A stretch of 8,813 nucleotides of DNA from an uncultured Flavobacteriales bacterium (GTDB lineage: Bacteria > Bacteroidota > Bacteroidia > Flavobacteriales_D > Crocinitomicaceae), in assembly GCA_903899795.1 (NCBI GenBank), contig CAIUKX010000414.1, positions 1-8,813 on the forward strand, in the 5' to 3' direction. Position 1 is the stretch's first letter, and every line of letters begins with the position of its first letter. This document shows positions 1-6,205 of the stretch, piece after piece. The notes below the pieces were generated by a model. That model had not been told where the DNA came from. It was given only the letters and a program-made list of their open reading frames with translations, and did no database searches. The position numbers and the translations under genes were made by a program.

Positions 1-1125
1 CCTGGAATTCCCGATAAAGCTCCGATCATCAAAAAATTGAAAGAGAAAGGAATTAAGATCATTTCCGAAATAGAATTCGGAGGATATTATTCCAAAGCAA
101 AAACCATTTGCATCACCGGCAGCAATGGAAAAACGACAACAACTATGTTGACGTACCATATTTTGAAAAAAGCGGGGATCAATGTTGGTTTGGCGGGAAA
201 TGTAGGTAAAAGTTTTGCAAAACAAATCGCAACGGAAAATTTCGACTGGTATGTACTGGAGTTGAGTTCGTTCCAATTGGACGATATGTTCGAATTCCGA
301 GCAGATTTAGCATTACTCTTGAATATCACACCGGACCACTTGGATCGCTACAATTACGAAATGCAAAACTATGTAGATTCAAAATTCAGAATCCTGCAAA
401 ATCAAACAGAAAAGGACTGGTTCATTTACAATTTCGATGATCCGATCATACAACGCGAAATCGCAAAAAGAGAAATTAAAGCAAAAAAAGCACCTTTTTC
501 CCTCAATCAGGAAATGGAAACCGGAGCTTACTTAAACGAGGAACAAATAACAATAAACATAAACGAAAAATTAACTATGTCAATTCACGATTTAGCATTA
601 AAGGGCAAGCACAATGCCCAGAATTCCATGGCATCTGGAATAGCAGCACGAATACTCGACATCCGGAACGCGGTCGTTCGTGAAAGTCTAACTGACTTCG
701 TTAACGTTGAACACCGCCTAGAATTTGTGGCGAAAGTTCACGGGATCGAATTCATTAACGATTCAAAAGCTACCAACATCAATTCGACTTGGTTTGCATT
801 GGAAACAATGGAGAAACCAACCGTTTGGATCGTCGGTGGAGTAGACAAAGGCAATGATTATTCAGAGCTGATGGATTTAGTAAAGCAGAAAGTTAAAGCA
901 ATCATCTGTTTGGGATTGGACAATCAAAAAATCATCGACACCTTTTCAGGAGTTGTTGAAACGATTGTTGAAGCAAAATCGGCAATGGAGGCAGTTGCTT
1001 ATGGTTATCGCCTGGCATCCAAAGATGAAACAGTTTTATTGTCACCGGCTTGTGCCAGTTTCGATTTATTCGAAAACTACGAACACAGAGGTGATCTTTT
1101 CAAAGAAGCTGTGAGAAGACTTTAA
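1..1125 (+). CDS. murD: MurD, UDP-N-acetylmuramoyl-L-alanine--D-glutamate ligase (5' truncated by window edge)
   Basis: Cytoplasmic ATP-dependent ligase that adds D-glutamate to UDP-MurNAc-L-Ala. The reading frame is open from base 1 (PGIPDKAP...), so the gene begins outside the window. 374 residues are present of a usual ~440-450, and about 70 N-terminal residues (most of the UDP-binding domain) are missing. The TTG at 37 is an internal codon, not a start. Visible motifs are the ATP loop TGSNGKTTT (nt 115-141), ELSSFQL (259-279), NITPDHLDRY (322-351), a SKF lysine at the position normally carbamylated (codon 382-384), GKHNAQNS before the C-terminal domain, EHRLEFV, NDSKATN (757-777), VGGVDKG and SPACASFD (1042-1065) near the C-terminus. 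All expected catalytic motifs downstream of the cut are intact. It is followed after 33 bp by a small gene that may be related to its own C-terminal domain. Confidence 0.97.
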   Translation, partial: PGIPDKAPIIKKLKEKGIKIISEIEFGGYYSKAKTICITGSNGKTTTTMLTYHILKKAGINVGLAGNVGKSFAKQIATENFDWYVLELSSFQLDDMFEFRADLALLLNITPDHLDRYNYEMQNYVDSKFRILQNQTEKDWFIYNFDDPIIQREIAKREIKAKKAPFSLNQEMETGAYLNEEQITININEKLTMSIHDLALKGKHNAQNSMASGIAARILDIRNAVVRESLTDFVNVEHRLEFVAKVHGIEFINDSKATNINSTWFALETMEKPTVWIVGGVDKGNDYSELMDLVKQKVKAIICLGLDNQKIIDTFSGVVETIVEAKSAMEAVAYGYRLASKDETVLLSPACASFDLFENYEHRGDLFKEAVRRL

Positions 1126-1158
1126 TAAATTCTACTTTACTACTACCAAGCAAGAAAT

Positions 1159-1638
1159 ATGAAAGAAAACAAACTAAATGTAAGTTTGGAAAATCGTTTG
1201 TTAGAGGCAAGAAACGAGGGTCTGAACAAAGCAAAAGAACTGACATTACGTCCACATGGAAAATTATGGGGAATGGATGTGTTTTCATGGTACCAACCAA
1301 ATGTACATCTTCTTACAAATACAATTCACTCCTTTCCTTTTCCGGTTGTCTGGATTGGAAATGCAGCAGATATTAATAATGCGATAGAAGAAGATTTTGA
1401 TGTATGTGTTCAATTGAATTCCGTCGTTACGTTCGATAATTCATTGCTTAATTTGTCTGATGAAGCGCTGAATAAAATTCCGAACGTAGCTGGTGTAAGT
1501 TCATTGAGTGATGCGTTGATTCTTCTCAAAACATTCAAGAAAAAAAATTCAGTTTTTCTTTTTTCAGCTTCGGGTGAAGATTGGGAAGAAAACAAAAAAA
1601 CATTCGAAGAGTTCCTGGAACTTTTCCAAAATAACTAA
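1159..1638 (+). CDS. Unrecognised 159-residue protein; possible degenerate Mur-ligase C-terminal domain
   Basis: I do not recognise this as a named family. It is soluble, with no signal peptide or membrane segment, and starts at ATG 1159 after an A-rich stretch. Residues 1-30 look helical and charged. The remainder can be laid against the C-terminal (third) domain of MurD upstream. PVVWIGNAAD (62-71) matches PTVWIVGGVD. DFDVCVQLN (79-87) matches a strand ending IICLG. VSSLSDALILL (113-123) matches the helix AKSAMEAVAYG. SVFLFSASGEDWEE (131-144) matches TVLLSPACASFDLFE, and both end in a FxEhh-type helix. The length (~130 residues of match) fits that domain. The ligase signatures DSKATN and SP.ASFD are not preserved, and there is no ATP loop or central domain, so catalysis is unlikely. 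A structural or regulatory role in the Mur/Fts complex is inference. Codon use resembles its neighbours. Its stop codon abuts the ftsW start, so it belongs to the same operon. Confidence 0.85.
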   Translation: MKENKLNVSLENRLLEARNEGLNKAKELTLRPHGKLWGMDVFSWYQPNVHLLTNTIHSFPFPVVWIGNAADINNAIEEDFDVCVQLNSVVTFDNSLLNLSDEALNKIPNVAGVSSLSDALILLKTFKKKNSVFLFSASGEDWEENKKTFEEFLELFQNN

Positions 1639-2871
1639 GTGAGAGAATATCTAAAATATTTAAAGGGTGATCGTGTCATTTGGATCATAACGCTGATAAT
1701 GCTTGCTTTTTCGTTGGTAAGTGTTTACAGTTTTGTTCCGATTTTGGTCAAAATGGACGGTGGAACTCCCTTGAAATATCTCTTTAAGCATTTGGTATAT
1801 GTTGTGATTGCATTTTTTGCAATGTACTGGATTCACCGAAGAGACCCGAAATATTTTTATAGAATCTCAAAGTTTGCTTATTACATTGCTATTTGTCTTT
1901 TAATTTTTACTTTTTTCTTCGCAACACGGGTCAATGATGCCGGTCGTTGGATTCAAATTCCCTTCGTTGGTTTGACTTTTCAATCATCGGATTTTGCAAA
2001 ATTGGCTTTGATCTTAACGGTTGCAAAAATGTTGGTAAAGAAGAAAGATTTATTAAACAATTGGAAAGAAGGTTTTTGGCCGTTGATGATCCCTGTTTTT
2101 GTTATTTGTGGGTTGATTGTTAAGGATAATTTTTCGACGGCTGCGATCTTATTTTTTATTTGTTTGGTGATGATGTTTGTCGGTAAAGTGCCCTTCGGGA
2201 AATTATCGATCGTAATTGGAAGTGGAATAGGAGTCTTATTAATAGTTGTTGGAATTCATGTCGCAGTTCCTCAATTAAATTTGCTTCCCCGTTACGAGAC
2301 TTGGATGAACCGGATCGTAAATATGAGTGATAAGGAGAACAATATCATGGCCAATGCGCAAGCTAAAAATGCACAATTGGCGATTTACAACGGTAAAATT
2401 TTTGGACAAGGAGTGGGAGACGGGAAATTGAAAGAATACATCCCGGAAGCGTATGCCGATTTCTATTATTCCAGTTTTGTGGAAGAATTCGGTTCGGTTT
2501 CAGCCGTTTTTCTTACACTGCTCTACTTGATTCTGCTCTATAGAATTTTTAAGATCGGATTGCAGGCAGAAAGTCTCTTCGAAACCTATTTGTGTATAGG
2601 AATCGGAGTTTTATTGCTGATGCAGGCTTCCGTAAATATGCTCGTGTGTACAGGGACATTCCCAGTTACAGGACAAAACATGCCGCTTCTGGCAATGGGT
2701 GGATCGGCTTTGATTATGACGTGCGTGGCTTTAGGTGTTGTCCAAAGCATTGCTAACAAACAAAATAAAGACAGGGGAGAAGATGAAGATGGTGCATTTG
2801 TAGATAATGGAAATTCATTGAAAAAAGGTAAAACAGAAACAGCTAACGTTTACGAACGCTATGAAAATTGA
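1639..2871 (+). CDS. ftsW: FtsW, SEDS-family septal peptidoglycan glycosyltransferase
   Basis: Polytopic inner-membrane polymerase that links lipid II into septal glycan strands with its partner PBP (FtsI). 410 residues with about ten hydrophobic segments, the first at roughly 13-34. SEDS landmarks are GRWIQIP followed by FQSSDFAKLAL (102-124), a KDNFSTA segment (162-168), FGQGVGDGKLKEYIPEAYADF (255-275) with the putative catalytic Asp at 274, EEFG (282-285), and the last-loop signature TGQNMPLLAMGGSA (344-357). That signature has Ala at two positions usually occupied by Ser (compare PLISYGGSS). The charged tail (373-410) is cytoplasmic. The start is GTG 1639, immediately after the upstream TAA with no spacer and no Shine-Dalgarno. 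The sequence REYLKYLKGDRVIW fits the N-terminus typical of Bacteroidota FtsW, and no ATG lies nearby before the first membrane segment. The end overlaps murG by 11 bp. Confidence 0.96.
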   Translation: MREYLKYLKGDRVIWIITLIMLAFSLVSVYSFVPILVKMDGGTPLKYLFKHLVYVVIAFFAMYWIHRRDPKYFYRISKFAYYIAICLLIFTFFFATRVNDAGRWIQIPFVGLTFQSSDFAKLALILTVAKMLVKKKDLLNNWKEGFWPLMIPVFVICGLIVKDNFSTAAILFFICLVMMFVGKVPFGKLSIVIGSGIGVLLIVVGIHVAVPQLNLLPRYETWMNRIVNMSDKENNIMANAQAKNAQLAIYNGKIFGQGVGDGKLKEYIPEAYADFYYSSFVEEFGSVSAVFLTLLYLILLYRIFKIGLQAESLFETYLCIGIGVLLLMQASVNMLVCTGTFPVTGQNMPLLAMGGSALIMTCVALGVVQSIANKQNKDRGEDEDGAFVDNGNSLKKGKTETANVYERYEN

Positions 2872-3964
2872 ACGAGTAATAATATCCGGTGGAGGAACGG
2901 GAGGACATATCTTTCCAGCCATTGCCATTGCTGATGAAATCAAACGCAGAAATCCAGATGTGGATATCTTGTTCGTGGGTGCAAATGGAAAAATGGAAAT
3001 GGAAAAAGTACCGGCTGCCGGCTACAAAATTGTAGGTTTAACGATTGCCGGATTCCAACGGAAACTGACTTTTTCTAATTTTTTGTTGCCTTTTAAGATT
3101 GCTGGAAGTTTATATAATGCGATCAAAATCATTAAACGTTTCAAACCTCAGGTAGTTATTGGCGTTGGTGGATATGCATCCGGTCCGACATTACAAGCGG
3201 CAACATTCCTGAAAATTCCGACCTTGATTCAGGAACAAAATTCATTTCCAGGCAAAACTAATAAAATATTATCAGGAAAAGTGAAAACCATTTGTACAGC
3301 TTATGAAGGCTTGGAGAAATTTTTTCCTGCTGATAAGATTGTTTTGACCGGTAACCCTGTTCGCCCTGAAATGGTGGCTACCGATGGAAAGCGACAAGAA
3401 GCGTTTGACTTTTATGGGTTGGATGCCTCCAAAAAAACAATTTTGATAATCGGAGGTAGTTTGGGTGCTAGAACATTGAACGAAAGTGTGAAGTTTCACT
3501 TAACTGAACTGAAACAAAGAGAGATTCAAGTTCTTTGGCAGTGTGGAAAAATATATTATAATGCCTTGACGAATGAATTGGAGGGGAACGACTTACATGG
3601 CATCAAGTTAGTTGAGTTTATCTCGCGGATGGATTATGCGTATGCAATGGCAGATGTAATCATCTCACGTGCAGGAGCAATTTCAGTTTCGGAGTTGTGT
3701 CTACTTGGAAAACCGGTAATTTTGGTTCCTTCCCCAAATGTGGCGGAGGATCATCAAACGAAAAATGCAATGGCTTTGGTTTCGAAGGAAGCCGCAATTT
3801 TGGTAAAAGATATTGAAGCACATAGTACATTGGTTCCCACAGCAATTGAAACATTGAATAATACGGAACTCTGTTCTAAATTGTCACAAGAAATCAAACA
3901 ACTTGGAAAACCAAATGCAACCGCTTCGATTGTTGATGAAATTGAAAAAATTTGTAATAAATAA
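2861..3964 (+). CDS. murG: MurG, UDP-GlcNAc:lipid I N-acetylglucosaminyltransferase
   Basis: Peripheral inner-membrane GT-B glycosyltransferase (family GT28) that converts lipid I to lipid II, the substrate polymerised by FtsW. 367 residues, normal length. The N-terminal Rossmann domain carries GGGTGGH (10-16) and GVGGYASGP (101-109), which contact the lipid I side, plus QEQN (124-127). The C-terminal UDP-GlcNAc domain carries GGSLGA (198-203), SRAGAISVSE (269-278) and the nucleotide-sugar loop SPNVAEDHQTKNA (291-303), the form typical of Bacteroidota. ATG 2861 lies inside the last codons of ftsW in another frame (11-bp overlap), which suggests translational coupling. MKIERVIISGGGTGGH places the start the expected few residues before the glycine motif. 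The stop at 3962-3964 is followed by a 60-bp spacer with a hairpin repeat before murC. Confidence 0.97.
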   Translation: MKIERVIISGGGTGGHIFPAIAIADEIKRRNPDVDILFVGANGKMEMEKVPAAGYKIVGLTIAGFQRKLTFSNFLLPFKIAGSLYNAIKIIKRFKPQVVIGVGGYASGPTLQAATFLKIPTLIQEQNSFPGKTNKILSGKVKTICTAYEGLEKFFPADKIVLTGNPVRPEMVATDGKRQEAFDFYGLDASKKTILIIGGSLGARTLNESVKFHLTELKQREIQVLWQCGKIYYNALTNELEGNDLHGIKLVEFISRMDYAYAMADVIISRAGAISVSELCLLGKPVILVPSPNVAEDHQTKNAMALVSKEAAILVKDIEAHSTLVPTAIETLNNTELCSKLSQEIKQLGKPNATASIVDEIEKICNK

Positions 3965-3973
3965 TTGGAACAT

Positions 3974-4007
3974 TTCCCCCTTCGGAGGGGGATCAAGGGG
4001 GAGGATG
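3974..4007 (+). repeat. G/C-rich hairpin repeat in the murG-murC spacer
   Basis: A strikingly GC-rich island in an AT-rich region. CCCCCT (3976-3981) can pair with AGGGGG (3986-3991) around a UCGG loop. Alternatively CCCCCTT (3976-3982) can pair with the second run AAGGGGG (3995-4001). The two pairings are mutually exclusive. The layout (C-run, TTCGGA, G-run, ATCAA, G-run, AGGATG) is, from memory, like short dispersed intergenic repeats common in Bacteroidota genomes, whose spurious translation gives PLRRGIKGED-like peptides. No T-run follows either stem, so it does not look like an intrinsic terminator, which fits continued transcription into murC. Its boundaries are approximate, and membership in a genomic repeat family cannot be proven from one copy. 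Confidence 0.65.
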
Positions 4008-4024
4008 TTTCTCTAGATAATAAT

Positions 4025-5410
4025 ATGAGCGATATAAAAAACGTACAGCTTTCAAATTTTAAACGAGCCTATTTTATTGGGATCGGAGGAATTGGTATGT
4101 CAGCTTTGGCACGTTATTTTAAAACTTTAGGATGGGAAGTCAGTGGTTATGATAAAACACCATCTCCCTTGACTGATGCACTTCTAATGGAAGGAATTGA
4201 AATCCATTTTGAAGATTGGGGTACAAATATCCCGCAGAAATTTCAACAAAATGAAGAGACGTTAATTGTTTACACTCCGGCTATTCCGAAAAATCATGGT
4301 GAATTGAATTTTTTTCAATCCAACACTTATCAATTGTATAAACGATCGCAAGTACTTGGAATCATTACCAATAGTTCAAAAGGATTAGGTGTGGCCGGAA
4401 CGCATGGAAAGACTACAACCAGTACATTATTAGCACATATTCTCAACGAATCTTCCGTAAAGTGCAATGCTTTTTTGGGAGGGATTTCGACCAATTTTAA
4501 TTCCAATTTAATCACTTCCTATGCATCTGAATATACCGTTATTGAGGCAGATGAATTCGATCGTTCCTTTTTGCAGCTTTCACCTTTTGCATCCATAATT
4601 ACATCTACAGATGCGGATCATTTGGATATTTATGGTGATGCAAGCGTATTCTTAAAAGGATTTCAGGATTATGCGAATCTGATCCATCCCGATGGCTTTT
4701 TGATCATGAAAAACGGATTGAACCTAACAGCCAAGTCATCTGTAGCTACCTACGGAGTTAACGATTCAACTGCAGATTATTCGGCTGAAAATTTGAGGTT
4801 TACGGATGGGGAATTTCATTTTGATTTGAGATTTCCGGCTGGAGAATGGAAAGATTTAGCGTACGGACTTCCAGGAATTCACAACACAGAAAATGCTGTT
4901 GCTTGTGTAGCGATGTGTCAGAAATTAGGTTTGACTGAAACAGAAATCCGTCATGGGTTAAAGTCTTTTAACGGAGTAAAACGTCGGTTTGAATACCAGG
5001 TAAAAACGCCGGATTTGGTTTATATAGATGATTATGCACATCATCCGACAGAAATTAAATCTTTGGTTTCATCGGTTCGGATGTTGTATCCCAATAAAAA
5101 AATTACAGGCGTTTTTCAGCCTCATTTATTTTCCCGTACAAGGGACTTTTTTGAAGGTTTTGCTGAAGAATTATCGAAGCTGGACGAAGCAATTTTGCTT
5201 CCGATCTATCCAGCACGTGAAGAACCAATTGCTGGAGTCACGAGTGATGTTTTGTTACAAAATATTACAGCTTCACAAAAACAATTACTCTCACCGGTTG
5301 AGGCAGTTGAGTATTTGAAGAAAATAAAAGAGGGTGTTGTCTTGACAATCGGAGCGGGAGATATTGATCGAATCGTGGAACCTTTGAAAAAAGCGTTGAT
5401 GAACAAATGA
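4025..5410 (+). CDS. murC: MurC, UDP-N-acetylmuramate--L-alanine ligase
   Basis: Cytoplasmic ATP-dependent ligase that adds L-alanine to UDP-MurNAc, the first peptide-stem step. 461 residues from ATG 4025, normal length. Domain 1 has the UDP-binding loop FIGIGGIGMSALARYF (17-32). Domain 2 has the ATP loop AGTHGKTTT (124-132), EADEFDRSF (174-182), DADHLDIYG (196-204) and GIHNTENA (284-291). Domain 3 has KRRFEY (319-324), DDYAHHPTE (335-343), FQPHLFSRT (364-372) and PIYPARE (393-399). The frame stays open upstream to a TTG at 3965, but that extension would translate the G/C-rich repeat into MEHFPLRRGIKGED, unlike any MurC N-terminus. ATG 4025 puts the usual ~15 residues before the glycine loop. 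The 3' end overlaps ftsQ by ATGA. Confidence 0.96.
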   Translation: MSDIKNVQLSNFKRAYFIGIGGIGMSALARYFKTLGWEVSGYDKTPSPLTDALLMEGIEIHFEDWGTNIPQKFQQNEETLIVYTPAIPKNHGELNFFQSNTYQLYKRSQVLGIITNSSKGLGVAGTHGKTTTSTLLAHILNESSVKCNAFLGGISTNFNSNLITSYASEYTVIEADEFDRSFLQLSPFASIITSTDADHLDIYGDASVFLKGFQDYANLIHPDGFLIMKNGLNLTAKSSVATYGVNDSTADYSAENLRFTDGEFHFDLRFPAGEWKDLAYGLPGIHNTENAVACVAMCQKLGLTETEIRHGLKSFNGVKRRFEYQVKTPDLVYIDDYAHHPTEIKSLVSSVRMLYPNKKITGVFQPHLFSRTRDFFEGFAEELSKLDEAILLPIYPAREEPIAGVTSDVLLQNITASQKQLLSPVEAVEYLKKIKEGVVLTIGAGDIDRIVEPLKKALMNK

Positions 5411-6204
5411 AAAAATGGTTGAAAATATCGCTTTGGTCTTTGTTTGGAATTTCGGTTCTGGTCTTGATGAGCATGGTCAAAAAGGCGCAACAGGAGGTGA
5501 CGATCGAAAAGCCGAATATTGTCATTCATATCAACGGTGAAAATGCATTCCTGACCGAAGATGAGTTACGTACCCGATTGAAACGCAAAGGCTTGATCTA
5601 TAAAAATCAGAAATACAAGGAATTGAATGTGAACGAGGTTGAAAAATACCTCCGTTCCATGAGTGAAATTCAGTCCGCCAGAGTGTATACAAATATTGGT
5701 TCAACCTGGACGATAGATGTTGAAATCAGAAAACCCATTGCACGTATATTTAACAACTACGGCGAAAGTTTTTACTTGGATGAAATGGGATACACGATGG
5801 TTCCATCATCATTGTATACTGCTCGTGTTGTGGTAGTTACCGGTGATATTCCGGATCGCGTGAACTCCCCGTCAGTACAAGAAATTATTAACAATGAATC
5901 CTTGAAAAGTATTCGAAAACTGGACGATTTGTACCGAATTTCTCATTATGTTTGTAGCGACCAGTTATTGCATGCGCTGATCGGTCAGATTCACCGTAAA
6001 AGCAACGGTGATTTTGTACTGATACCAGAGGTTGGGGGGCAGAAAATAATCTTTGGAACGGCTCGGACAGATGAAGAAGTTCGTGATAAGTTTGAGAAGC
6101 TGAAGATCTTCTACAAGGATGCAATACCGTATGAAGGTTGGAACAAGTATGAGGAAATCAGCTTGAAATACGACAAACAAATTGTTTGCAAGAAAAAAGA
6201 ATAG
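5407..6204 (+). CDS. ftsQ: FtsQ/DivIB-type cell division protein
   Basis: Bitopic division protein that acts as a scaffold linking early cytoplasmic division proteins to the septal synthase. 265 residues: a short basic cytoplasmic tail (MKKWLK), one membrane anchor (about 7-24), then a periplasmic part. Residues about 36-110 fit a POTRA domain (IHINGENAFLTEDEL, EVEKYLRSMSEIQSARVYTNIGSTWTIDVEIRKPIARI). A beta-rich domain follows with the Bacteroidota-type FtsQ signature GESFYLDEMG (119-128) and TARVVVVTGDIP (138-149). Overall conservation is low, as normal for FtsQ, so the assignment rests on topology, the POTRA domain, these motifs and its place between murC and ftsA. The start ATG 5407 overlaps the murC stop (ATGA), an arrangement typical of translational coupling. 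Confidence 0.93.
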   Translation: MKKWLKISLWSLFGISVLVLMSMVKKAQQEVTIEKPNIVIHINGENAFLTEDELRTRLKRKGLIYKNQKYKELNVNEVEKYLRSMSEIQSARVYTNIGSTWTIDVEIRKPIARIFNNYGESFYLDEMGYTMVPSSLYTARVVVVTGDIPDRVNSPSVQEIINNESLKSIRKLDDLYRISHYVCSDQLLHALIGQIHRKSNGDFVLIPEVGGQKIIFGTARTDEEVRDKFEKLKIFYKDAIPYEGWNKYEEISLKYDKQIVCKKKE

Positions 6205-6205
6205 T

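Noticed and set aside
1537..1560. An A8 run (1540-1547) followed by an AT-only stem (AAGAAAAA with TTTTTCTT) within the small gene, considered as a programmed frameshift or terminator.
   Set aside because: The zero frame continues sensibly to a stop abutting ftsW, the other frames give nothing protein-like, and the stem has almost no GC, so it is probably AT-rich coding noise.
3976..4010. Intrinsic transcription terminator after murG.
   Set aside because: No U-tract follows either possible stem, and an essential operon gene (murC) continues directly downstream.
4005..4016. Mini-ORF ATG TTT CTC TAG after a GAGG sequence upstream of murC, considered as a leader peptide.
   Set aside because: Only three codons long and created by the repeat itself. 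There is nothing to support translation.
5028..5318. A 96-residue + strand frame inside murC.
   Set aside because: It lies in another frame fully within conserved MurC domain 3 and its translation has no family-like features.
6182..6205. An in-frame TTG at 6182 could extend FtsA by eight residues into ftsQ.
   Set aside because: MAKVIVGLDIGTTK from ATG 6206 is the standard FtsA start. The extension MFARKKNS would only be ftsQ sequence read in another frame.
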